From positions 58,793 through 122,792 of the forward strand of contig JAIXMO010000071.1 in assembly GCA_025677825.1 (NCBI GenBank): 64,000 nucleotides of DNA. Reading direction: 5' to 3'. The stretch is from Helicostylum pulchrum. Taxonomy: Eukaryota > Mucoromycota > Mucoromycetes > Mucorales > Mucoraceae. The notes below the pieces were generated by a model that did no database searches, was not told the DNA's origin, and saw only the letters and a program-made list of their open reading frames with translations. Shown here piece after piece: positions 35,201 to 45,296 of the stretch. Positions within the stretch are counted from its first letter, which is position 1. Each line of letters starts with the position of its first letter. The translations under genes and the position numbers were made by a program.

Positions 35201-36495
35201 ATGTCACCTATTAGCACAAGTGTAAACGCTGAAAGGCCTTTCATCTTTGACTTAACTAGTGATACTGCTACCATCCCTACCGATGAGATGTTTGACATCA
35301 TGAAGTCTGCTACTCGTGGCGATGACGTTTATCAGGTATTGCTTTTTTTTTTTGACATTTTATTGCTCTAAAAAAAGATTTCCATATAACTAAAATATAA
35401 TTAAAATTAAGACCGATGATGATTGTAAAGCCCTTGAAGACTATGTTGCTCAATTGATGGGTCATGAAGCTGCTTTGTTCTGTACTAGCGGTACCCTCTC
35501 TAACCAACTTGGTCTTCGCTGTCTTTTGTTCCAACCTCCTCACTCAGTTTTGTGTGATTCTCGTTCTCACGTATTCAATTATGAATGCGGAGGTATCGCT
35601 TATCATTCTCAAGCTAATGTAGTTCCTGTTGTAGCCAAGGGTACCTACATGACAGCAGAGGAGGTTGAAAGTAAAGTCAATAGAGACACCTTGTGTGGTG
35701 CTATCACCAAAGGTAAGCTTGCTATTTTAAAAAGGAAAATAAAAAACTCCTATTTATATATTTTTATTAGTCGTATCTCTTGAGAATACTATGAATGGTA
35801 CTATCATGCCTATTGAAGAAATTCGCAAGATTCACAATGTCGCTCGTGCCAACGGTTTGAAAATGCATCTTGATGGGGCTAGACTTTGGAATGCTAGTGA
35901 AGAAAGTCGTACTCCTTTAAGTGAATACGGTAAATGCTTTGATACTATTTCCATTTGTTTATCTAAAGGAGCCGGTGCACCTATTGGATCCATGTTAACT
36001 GGTACCAAAGAATTAATTACCCGTGCTCGTCATATTCGTAAATTAATGGGTGGAGGATGGAGACAAGCTGGTATGTTGGCAGTTGCCGCACGTCACTGTA
36101 TCAACACAGTCGTTCCCACTATGCGCGATACACATGCTCTTGTCCGTAAGCTTGGTAAACACCTTGAATCGTTGGGAATGAAGCTCCTTTTGCCAGTAGA
36201 AACCAACATGTTGTTCATTGATACTAAGCCCACTGGTCTCATTATTGCGGAATTAGCAGATGCGCTCAAGGCCAAGAACATCAAAATCTTTAGTAACAAT
36301 GGTACCACAACTCGCCTCGTGTTCCATTATCAAATCACTTCAGAAGCTGTTGACGACTTTATTCAAGTAGCAACTCAATTAGTTCAAATGAAGAAGAAGT
36401 CCGGCTTTGTTCCTCCTGCTCCATCTAACTCTGCAGTTGAAACAATTGAACAAACAGCAGAATCCACTTATCCTAGTGTCACTGTTAAAAACTAA
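35201..36495 (+). CDS. GLY1: L-threonine / L-allo-threonine aldolase
   Basis: Three exons (35201-35335, 35412-35712, 35771-36495) give 386 residues. It is a fold-type I PLP enzyme cleaving threonine to glycine and acetaldehyde, a main glycine source in fungi. Family landmarks are FDLTSDTATIPTDEMFDIM at the start, GDDVYQTDDDCKALED, HEAALFCTSGTLSNQ, HLDGARLWNA with the cofactor-contacting Asp, and the Schiff-base lysine in ICLSKGAGAPIGS. MGGGWRQAGMLA follows. Length equals the yeast enzyme, and all splice joins hold frame. It is probably cytosolic because no targeting peptide is evident. Confidence 0.96.
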
Positions 36496-36770
36496 GGTCC
36501 ATGATTTTTAAAGTTTTTTTCCCACACGCATTGCCAAACATAATTACTCAAAAGGAAATAATAATCTTATTGGAAATAGAGATTCGAAGATGATGTATAT
36601 ATATCCATTCTCTTATCAAATTATATAAATCCCACGCTCATCATTCTTTTTCTTGAAAAAAATATATAATTCATGATAAACTAAAAAAAAATAGTCAAAT
36701 AAAGTCATATAATGCCATCTATTATAAGTACAAAGTTTATTTAAGTTTAAATCAAAAAAAAAAGGACGCA

Positions 36771-38849
36771 TTAATTTTCTTTACTACCCATTTGGGCAAC
36801 ATCGATAGATAAACCCGTACTTGGTAAAGACTTTGATCTCATTCTTGAAGGTTGGTCTACTAGTAATAACATCTTTTTGCTTAGTCTAACAGAACGTAAA
36901 GCATCTGCTCCAGGTGTCGCATTCAAGTCTGGTGTACCCTCGGTATTTGGCGGGTGACAGGGTGTGGGAGAACTAGGTTGCACCGTGGGAGTTTCGACCG
37001 AAGGTAGCGTGGGTTTTGTATTTAATAAAAGCGACTGAATCGAGTGATCGACATTTGTAGCAAGAAATTGTGCCCTGTTATTGGTATTTGTGGATTTTTT
37101 ACGCTTGATTTTTTTTTCTGTTTTACTGTTGTTACGGTCATCGTCTTTTGGTGTAATTACTAATTTTAATGTTTGTTGCGATGGTGTATCAACCACAGGT
37201 GTTGTATGAACATCATCAAATTCATGTTCACTAGTTGATTTGTTATTTCTTCTAAACCAGCTCTTTTTTGTAGGTGCTGCAGCTGTGGATGAAACGCTAG
37301 TACTAAGTAAAGGAATTGGATCGGCGGTGACAACTAATTCAGATGGTGCAGAATACAATTCAGGTAATGACTGGTATGATATATTGGACATATTGGAAGT
37401 AGTCGGGTTGTTGTCAGCAGTTGATGATTTCTTTTTATTGGAATCGAGATCAAATGCGGATGTAGTTGATTTACCATAGTTTGTTTCTTTACCATAAATA
37501 CCACCTACACCTTCGGTTTGAAAGAATACAATATCGTCCATATTAGGCAGCACCATCGTTTCCGAGAAAATTTCTTCAATTTTAGATTGAATTGCTTTAC
37601 TAACCATAGAATAACCCATTCTTTTTTCCCATACTAGAGGTTCCACAATCCATTCCATTTTAGGTTTTTTATAAAATCCCATCCACGCGCGATTTGTAGG
37701 TGGCTCCTTGATTTTAAACATTAACTTTCCTTCGATTGATTTTAAAGTAATAGCTAATACGAGATCAATGCGAATAGGCGGTAAACGTTCCGAGTATTTA
37801 CATCTTAATACAGTTTCTAATTCTACACGAAAATGACCATCATAAAATAAATGACAATCTCCTGTATACTCTCCCTGTGGACTCAAATGTATTAGGCGAG
37901 GTTGAGTAATATAAGGTGGTCCGTGACCGCCATCAACGGAGCGAACAGTAATTTCTTCTAAAAAGGGTGGTCTACGAGCATTTAATTTTGCAATCTTGGA
38001 TAATATTTTGTTGTAAAAGAAAGATTTTGTAGTTTCTGTTTTATAAATACCCAAGAATATTCTCCCTAATAACGCGTTCAACCATTGTAACTCGAACTGA
38101 CCTGGATCGCTATGAATAGTTGATATTAAATGATTCATTGCATCTTGGTCAAAATGTGTAGAATTTTCCATACAACTTTGTAAATCTTTTGATGAAGGTG
38201 GCTCACCGTGATGATGCAATTTACTTGCTCGCTTAAAAGCTATATACCAATCTTCTTTATCAACACACCGACTACAATTTATATAGTAATCTTTTTCAAT
38301 ACGATCTAGCAAAAAACTCTTCTTTTTCTTTAGCTGTATTCGGTTGACTTTTGAAAATAATTCATAATCTTTTAATCCATGTGGGTATATATGTATACTA
38401 TAATCACTAATATTAATAATTGCGGTACAGTCTAGTTGTAACTCGGAGTCGTACAGGTATAATGTATTGAATTTTAAAGCAGCAAAGTAAGTTGTTGTAA
38501 AACTATTGTTGTTGCTGTTATCGCCAGTAGGTACATCATCTTGGTTTGTCTTGACTTCTTTCGTGTTATTATTATTACCGGATAGATATGACTTCACAAT
38601 ACCGCCTATCGAAGTACTTCTACTAATCGGTTGTTGATCACGAGTAATGTGAAGCCAACCTACTTTATAGAAATATTGTTGAGAATTCGTCTCTTCTTTC
38701 TCCTCTTCTAAAGCATCAGAAGAAGTGGCAGTTCGAGATTCTTTCTTTTTATTATTAGAGAAATATAAAAACAAAAGCACTAGGGGTATAAAAGTAAAGC
38801 AGCCAAGCAGGTAAGCAATGGCCAAGGATATATAATAGTTCAAGTTCAT
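36771..38849 (-). CDS. NVJ2: Nvj2/TEX2-like lipid-transfer protein (PH + SMP domains)
   Basis: A single 692-residue exon. The N terminus has a membrane anchor (ISLAIAYLLGCFTFIPLVLLFLYF). A PH-like region follows (YKVGWLHITRD ... KEDWYIAFKRASKL). Next is an SMP domain, recognisable from WLNALLGRIFLGIYKT, LEEITVRSVDGGHGPPYI and DCHLFYDGHFRVELETVLR. The C-terminal 230 residues are disordered and Ser/Thr/Pro-rich. In yeast Nvj2 sits at the nucleus-vacuole junction and at ER-Golgi contacts and moves ceramide; TEX2 is the animal relative. Start at MNLNYYISL gives the expected anchor directly. Confidence 0.9.
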   Translation of the reverse strand: MNLNYYISLAIAYLLGCFTFIPLVLLFLYFSNNKKKESRTATSSDALEEEKEETNSQQYFYKVGWLHITRDQQPISRSTSIGGIVKSYLSGNNNNTKEVKTNQDDVPTGDNSNNNSFTTTYFAALKFNTLYLYDSELQLDCTAIINISDYSIHIYPHGLKDYELFSKVNRIQLKKKKSFLLDRIEKDYYINCSRCVDKEDWYIAFKRASKLHHHGEPPSSKDLQSCMENSTHFDQDAMNHLISTIHSDPGQFELQWLNALLGRIFLGIYKTETTKSFFYNKILSKIAKLNARRPPFLEEITVRSVDGGHGPPYITQPRLIHLSPQGEYTGDCHLFYDGHFRVELETVLRCKYSERLPPIRIDLVLAITLKSIEGKLMFKIKEPPTNRAWMGFYKKPKMEWIVEPLVWEKRMGYSMVSKAIQSKIEEIFSETMVLPNMDDIVFFQTEGVGGIYGKETNYGKSTTSAFDLDSNKKKSSTADNNPTTSNMSNISYQSLPELYSAPSELVVTADPIPLLSTSVSSTAAAPTKKSWFRRNNKSTSEHEFDDVHTTPVVDTPSQQTLKLVITPKDDDRNNSKTEKKIKRKKSTNTNNRAQFLATNVDHSIQSLLLNTKPTLPSVETPTVQPSSPTPCHPPNTEGTPDLNATPGADALRSVRLSKKMLLLVDQPSRMRSKSLPSTGLSIDVAQMGSKEN

Positions 38850-40620
38850 GCTGTTTTTTAAAGCATGGTCAAAACAGGAAAACAGAGAAAGACAAACTGT
38901 ACTTTATTATTATTATCCCAAAACAGGGGTGTTTATCACTTCGTTTCAAAATACACATCTATTTTAGTTTCCTTTTTTGTTTTCTTAAAGGTAAAGTCTG
39001 TATTTTGTATCGCTGTAAAAAAGGGACCAGTTTTATATTTTTTTTTTAAAAAAAACGCTTGGTATCATAACATTACGTTTATTAACTGTTTTTATTACGA
39101 GTTATTTGAGATAGTCAGCCAATCAAACCAGTTCTATTACACTTTTTATAGATTGTCGCGATATCAAACCTTCCGATGTTTCCGGCGTAATGAAGATATC
39201 AAAGTAATTGTAAACGTACGCATTTACTTTGTATTCGTGTACATATATTTTATTTTCTGGCGATAGTAGCTTCTTCGAAAGTGGTATACCTGCTTTATGC
39301 CCCTCATCCCCCGTCAAACACTTAAAGATAGCTTTATTTTATTTTTATTCTCAATATTATCCTTCTTTTATATTAAATAATTACGCCTGTAAGTACGAAA
39401 GGTGGCTTTTAACCCAAATTAACAAAGACATGTTACCGGTGACAGTAATATATTTTTGTCCGAACTGCTAAAGTGGTTTAAACTGGGACAAATGAAAGTG
39501 GCAAGCGATTTTCACGAAAACCGCTTTTTTTTTAATGAACCACCCTAATAAATAAAAACGTTCGTAAAGTACAGACGATGGTAGTTTAAATATGAAAGAT
39601 AAAAAAAGACAGACTTTTATTAATTAAACAATATAAAAAGAAGGTATTCATAGCTCTCGAATTATTTTGTTATATTTGATATATAATTAACTAGCTCTTT
39701 TGGTAACGAATTCTTTATCGAAAGGCATTATCAAAAACAGAACCATACGCTAAGTAGCTAACCAAATCAATAGCTGCATTCCCCTTCGTATCGCTTTTGT
39801 TGTAACTTTATTCGAATAGAATCAAATCTAATAGCAGCTGATTCTTCATTTGAAGTAGACGGTACAGTAGAGGCCAATTCTGAACCTTTTTGTTTTTAAT
39901 TTTCAAAAATCATAATGTGCTTATTTATTTATTTTACCTGTTCCGGTAACACTGTGAACGAAAATGGAACAAACGCTATGGATTTTGAGATTGCAGGCAA
40001 TCCTTGCAATTTAAATAAACTGACAGATTTCGAGGAGTAACAGAAAAAAAAAACATTTAAACGTCGAAATGTCTGAGAACAATAGTATATAAGCTGTTAT
40101 TGGAAATGTCATAGGATATACCGGCTCGGATAAAAGCCAGAAATATCAGAAGTATCTAAGCGACCCTGATAATTATGAGATAGAAAAAAGACCAACTTTT
40201 AAGCTTCAGGAACCGCACAAATGACATTTGGTTGATTTTTTTTTGACGAAAACCCGTATGCTGTTACAGCTGACGCTGTAGAAAGTTTAGCATCAGCTTT
40301 TAAACGGTTTACAAGAATTTGCGAGTTTAAGTTTATTAATAGTTTTTTACGCTCAACTTGTAAGGCGCGCATTTTTATTTTTTTTGATGGAAGCGTTAAA
40401 GCATTTCATATAATAGATTGGCTCAATCATCCTCTTTTATTATTCAATACGCGCGAAACTAGTAAACATATTTAATAGTAGTGATGGAATCAAACGTACG
40501 CATAATTAAGCACACACATGCACAGGACTGGTTTATGGAAAACCCGCTCCTTATAAAAAACCTAAACGGGACGATTTTATTTTTATTTTTACTTACTCAA
40601 AACCTCGTTTACTATAGAGA
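38850..40620. other. 1.8-kb gap with second dispersed-repeat copy
   Basis: No gene is supported. The Phe/Tyr-rich frame at 38865-39266 looks like chance translation of T-rich DNA. A T9A8 self-complementary tract occurs near 39040-39056. The right end is the 5' flank of the ankyrin gene. Confidence 0.45.
39665..39750. repeat. Dispersed repeat, copy 2 (partner at 28681-28760)
   Basis: Same orientation and about 85 percent identical to copy 1 across the core agctcttttgg-aacgaattcttta, with weaker similarity on both sides. Confidence 0.65.
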
Positions 40621-41405
40621 ATGGAACATCAAGGAGCATCCCCCAGTAAGTTTTTTTTTAATAGTTGTTTCTTTTTTTTTTTTTTTTGAAACTAACGTGT
40701 ATGAAAAAGATGAAATTATGTTGGCTTTATGCCGAGGAGATCAAGAAGACGAATTAGAAGCTTTACTTGGTGAAGGAGAATGTGATGTTTCTTTTACAGA
40801 TGGTGCAGGAAACTCTGCCGCTCATATTGCGTGAGTAATAACGAAAACGACAACAGTAACAGAGAACAAACCATTTCTTACCTACCTACCCCCCCTTTTT
40901 TTTTAAAAAAAAAAATAGTGTCAAGGTTGGTTCCATTGGCTGTCTCGAAGTACTCGTTAATCACGACGAAGTTGATATCGATATTTGCAATACCATTCAA
41001 GGCGAAACACCTTTACACTTAGCTGTACAATATGCTAACAACGATCACGAGATGGGTGCTGCTATGGTTGACTTGTTATTGGCTGCTGGTGCTGACCCAA
41101 CGTAAGGTATATTAAATAGGGAAAACAGTGGATACTTTTTTGGTCTAATATAAAGTATTAGCATTGTCGATCGTAAAAAAATGACACCCATCATGATTTG
41201 TAACCCCAAGTTTAAAGATATTTTGGAAATGTTGGAAGGTGCTCGGGTTGCTGCCACTGTTGTAAGTATTTTATAGATGTACCGAGATTTTTTTTTGTTA
41301 CTAATATGATATTAGGATGATTCTGATATTGCTCACGATGATGATGATGACGAGGATGGCGAAGGTTCTGGTTCTGATCCTGAAGATGAAGACGAACAGA
41401 AATAA
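40621..41405 (+). CDS. Small ankyrin-repeat protein, fungal YGL242C-like
   Basis: Five exons (40621-40645, 40710-40830, 40919-41101, 41162-41261, 41316-41405) give 172 residues. Two to three ankyrin repeats are seen: DGAGNSAAHIAVKVGSIGCL, then TIQGETPLHLAVQYAN, then LLLAAGADPTIVDRKKMTP. The tail is very acidic (DDDDDEDGEGSGSDPEDEDE). The layout matches a conserved but poorly characterised fungal family including yeast YGL242C. The first coding exon is only 25 bases, and the second intron ends after a T/A-rich tract (TTTTTTTT followed by A10, then TAG). All phases agree. Confidence 0.85.
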
Positions 41406-41724
41406 GCAAATACCTTTTTTTTATACGCATACACATATACTCATAATGATGAAGAGGAAATAGAAAATAAATAGATTGTCTATTATATGCATCATAATAT
41501 AAAATGGCTTTTTGATATTACTCCAAGTAAAAAAAAAAGAGGCTATGTACTGTCATCCAAACGTAGTCAAAAGGGGGGGGGGGGTTGTCTGGTAGAGGGG
41601 AGTATGATATTTTGGAATAATCGTATTTTATATTTTTATTTCAAGTTTTAGACTGGTTCCCATTTTATGATTAGAAGTAGTGTATGTACGCTTATCCTAT
41701 CGTTTTTTAGCAGCAAGTATAGTA

Positions 41725-41800
41725 GCGGCTCTATTTAAGGGTGTCTTCAGCCCCCCGCTTGAACATCACCATTTGCCACTATTCTGTTTAAGGGCGCGAT
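41725..41800. repeat. Direct repeat A (partner 43558-43660)
   Basis: Shares cggctctatt, tttaagggtg and ccactattctgtttaag with the partner copy in the same order and orientation, about 75-80 percent alike over the aligned part. Confidence 0.5.
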
Positions 41801-41841
41801 CCAATTTTTGGAAATAAGTAACATTATTTTTTTGAAATTTA

Positions 41842-43042
41842 TTAAGGAGGGATTTCGAGTTTAAGAGTGAAAAGCATATTTATTAACGGCCAAATCCGAA
41901 GTCTTCTTATTTTCGTACTTGACACATGGCGATACGACTTCGCTGTAGATACATAATAGATCCTTTTTAATTTTAAAAATCCCTTCTTTGTTTTTACTGA
42001 AAGTTCTGCGTGGTTATCTTTGTGTAATACAATAGATCCAAGATATTCTTCAATCAACCGATGGGATTTTTTTGGCTTCAAAGACTTGTTCGTTTCACTG
42101 ACTAAATGCAGTGCCTTTCTGACATCATCAATGTCAAGATACCAAGGGTGGAGACGTTTGTAGTTATTTTCATTAAACCTTGAGTTATTAAATCACCATA
42201 AAAGACTTGATGTAGCTTTATAATACTGATTTATAATTCGCACATCACTTACACAGCTTTTTTTAGTTTTAGTAATGAATGTTTCTTCAGTGAATAGAAT
42301 TTGAGTACTAGTAGAAATTGTCGAAGGTAACGTTTGTATAGCAGAACCAACGAACGCTATCAAGTATGATGAGTTTGTTGAGCCAGTTAATCCACTATTT
42401 GCTAGAATTTCAGCGTAGCCTATTCTTATTACAAGCTCGAAAGAAGTGGTTCCAAAGCTAGTTTTTCTTTGAATGAATGATACTGGCTTGTTCTGAACAG
42501 TCGTCCCAGAACAAATGGTCGCCGATTTTGCAGTAACTGGTTACTCCTCAGCGTTTGTTTACCGAGTTTTGAATGAATAAAAGTTTTGATAAGTAAAACG
42601 CGATTTATCAGCGCAATCATCCACATGGTGAGGATCGTGGAAAAACACTGAAAAACTAGTGATTAAAAACCAGTATCCTTGTAATATTATCAATGCCTCC
42701 ACAAAAATTGGCCCCACGTCCTATATCGGGGCCTTTGCTTGAGGTAAGTCTAACTTGGTCTCTTTACCCATCGCAGTGCATGTAAATTTGTCCGTTGTGG
42801 CTAACACATAATCCTTGGTATCAAATAGTAGATTACAAAAAGGAGGATAAATCATTCTTGAATCTTACGTCCTCTTTATTCGCGTAAAAATAAAGACGTT
42901 TCATTTCTCGTTCTGTTATTTGTAAATGCCTATTGATGTGTTCCGGTGTATCAACATCAACATCTAACTTTAGGTCTACAGTGACATCTTTTGGGCTACA
43001 TGTGCCTTTATGATAAGACCTGAAAAAAAGTAGCTCACTCAT
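41842..43042 (-). pseudogene. Broken minus-strand coding relic, family unknown
   Basis: Three coding-like blocks follow one another on the minus strand. The first runs from 43042 (MSELLFFRSYHKGTCSPKDV ... ITEREMKRLYFYANKEDV). The second, near 42280-42490, reads SFELVIRIGYAEILANSGL. The third ends at 41842 and includes SNETNKSL-like and LIEEYLGSIVLHKDNHAELS strings, preceded by HPWYLDIDDVRKALHL. Several stops and frame changes separate them. The blocks lie between direct repeats A and B, so they may be the interior of a decayed mobile element. I recognise no domain. Confidence 0.35.
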
Positions 43043-43557
43043 GGCCTTGTGATAGCCTATCCTCGGCGGTAACTTCAGGAAAAGCCGTGTCCTTTTGTAC
43101 GGACAAAAAGAAAAAGGAAATGTTATATATAAATAAAATGTAGAATAATAAATATGAGCTCCTTTAAAAGGTACGCATATAAAAAATAGTACTTACCGAT
43201 GGTATGCATTGTATTAAGAAAAAGGGGAAGAAAAGTGATAAATAAATACGCGTTGGGCTGATAAAATTGATAGCCATTTCCTCATGTGATATATTTCATC
43301 ATTTTTACGTTCACTTGTTAGCACTGGTGCTGTGATATTTTTGCTTAACTTTTATTTTTTAAAAGTTGTTCATCTTTTTTTTTCGGATGATCCAATCCTC
43401 TTTAAACTTGGTATTTTATTAAGAACATTATTAAGCTATTTATGATAATGTGTTAAAGTGAAAACATTCACAAGAAAAGGTGCGAAAACTTTCGAAAAGT
43501 GAACAAAAAATGTCCCCGCTTAAATTTAGGGTTTTGTCTCATTCTAATCCAGACGTA

Positions 43558-43660
43558 CCGGCTCTATTCAGCGATGACCTGATTTAAGGGTGGGATTTCT
43601 TCGGTCGTCTCGTTTTAACACCTCTATCACCACTATTCTATTTAAGACGGGAGTCCAACT
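43558..43660. repeat. Direct repeat B (partner 41725-41800)
   Basis: Contains the same ordered blocks as copy A, plus a 15-20 bp extra insertion after cggctctatt. Confidence 0.5.
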
Positions 43661-43806
43661 TCACAAAACTACCTAACTTATGTAAAAGCGTCTACCTAGT
43701 CTTCAAAGTGTACAATCAAATCGATGTTATTAAAACAAAATAATAATAATCAAACTGATAAAGAAGATAATGAAGTCAAACTTTAATAAATTTTAATATA
43801 ATTTTA

Positions 43807-43920
43807 ATGTTTGAGCTCTTGCAGAAAACGATACACAGCATATTTTTAGTACAATCACTTGGATGAGTTCAAGAACTATTTAAAGCGCTATAATCCATCA
43901 TTGCCTGCCTATTATCCTCT
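43807..43920 (+). pseudogene. Coding relic, copy 1
   Basis: Starts MFELLQK; after a one-base frame change it reads YNHLDEFKNYLKRYNPSLP and stops. It is similar to the relic at 44690-44830 in DNA and protein (FxxxLxExKxYxxxNxPxL). Confidence 0.4.
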
Positions 43921-43946
43921 TTAAAATGCGTGTTTTATGCGAATGT

Positions 43947-44517
43947 TTAGGGGGTCAACCTCTTTTGTGTTTTAGCGGTTATTTTACAATTACTCCAGAT
44001 CCAATTTGGCTTTCTTTGTTAGAGAAACAATGATGATGAAGCTCTCTTTTAAAATAATATTTTCACTAAAAACACTGAACGAGTAATCGCTGTTTTACAG
44101 CGTTTTTTTTCGTTAAAATTTGAGTTAAGTGGGTCTTAGCATGACAATTTCTTTAAAGCGCGTTTTCTCGCCCAGTTTTGGATGTAGCGCTTTCATTTAC
44201 AAACATCCAATATATAGTTTTTAAATATCCACATTCCGTGCTATATCTTAACACGGTAATAAATAGCTATATTTTACGTAATCGCGAAAATCTGGAAATT
44301 GAGGTTACACGAAAATGTATTTTTTTTGTCCAAAAAAAAACGCTTTAAATCGTCATTACTCGTTCAATTCTGAGATAAAAAGTACCATTTAAAATGGATT
44401 AAAAGGGCCTAAAAGAGTACTTTGCTATCCTTATTTTTTCCACAAAGAAAGTCAAAGTGTATAGAGAGTCATTGCAAATAACCACAAAAACACAAAAGGG
44501 GTTGACCCCCAAAATTG
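43947..44517. repeat. Foldback element with long imperfect inverted arms
   Basis: The left arm, 43947-44110, is repeated in inverse orientation at 44330-44517. Matching blocks, in order, are gggggtcaacc-c-ttttgtgttt, ggttattt-caat-actc, ctttctttgt, tgaacgagtaat and agcgtttttttt. Identity is about 70-75 percent by eye. A spacer of about 220 bp separates the arms. No coding capacity is seen. Confidence 0.7.
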
Positions 44518-44689
44518 AAATTGAAAAAAAAACAAAAAAGTACGTTTTTAATTCGAAACAACTATTTTTTATTAAACAACCTGGGTCCAAAACGCGTGTT
44601 TGCTAAAATTAGCAGTGATTTCTGATGTGAGCGATTTGTAGAAGACCGGTATCTCAGTGAGATTTTTTTTCTTAGCTGTGGTTCTAATA

Positions 44690-44893
44690 ATGTTTAAGCT
44701 CTTCTATGTGAAGATACAGAATATATTTTTTAATGATAAACTGAACGAGATTAAGAGCTATTTCGAGAATAACAATCCTCCATTGGTAAGGAAAGACTTC
44801 TCATTTTTATTACTGGGTATGCAATTATCCGAAAAAGGTATACAGCACCATTTTCTGATTCACAAAAAAAAGTATTATATAGAACAGCTTTGA
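44690..44893 (+). pseudogene. Coding relic, copy 2
   Basis: The open stretch MFKLFYVKIQNIFFNDKLNE followed by IKSYFENNNPPLVRKDFSFL matches copy 1 residue by residue in its first half. It runs to a stop at 44893 with no flanking exon. Origin unknown. Confidence 0.4.
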
Positions 44894-45296
44894 ATATAAT
44901 ATACCCAATATGGCTCATGCAAATAACTTTCTGGAAAATAAAAATGACTTGTGTTTATTAAAATGGTAAGTTGTTATGATTTTTAATAATGAATAGTTGC
45001 ACGGTGTACAACTATAGATAGTAGAAGGGGACTAAAGTTATATAATTCTAAAAGGGGAATTTGAGAGGGGGGACTATCCTCAGTGTTAAGTAATCGTCAC
45101 AGCCCAGGTACTTTTTAACTTACGGAGACTGGATCACAGCACAGCGTACATAACATTATTTGACTCCGCAAAATTAAAGTGAAAACAATATTTTTCCCCT
45201 TTTTTCTTTTTTGTATATTTTTGTTTTCGTCCTGTTTTTTCTTCTTTTCCTTTTCAGCAAATAGACAAAACAATAGGAGGAAAAAAAAAGAGTGCA

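Larger units (their letters stand above)
41406..45296. other. Repeat graveyard, 3.9 kb
   Basis: No intact gene. The stretch contains a G10 run (about 41573-41583), a direct-repeat pair, a frame-broken minus-strand coding relic, a foldback element and two copies of another coding relic; these are listed separately. The right end is the promoter region of RAX2, with a pyrimidine-rich tract at 45190-45260. Confidence 0.6.
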
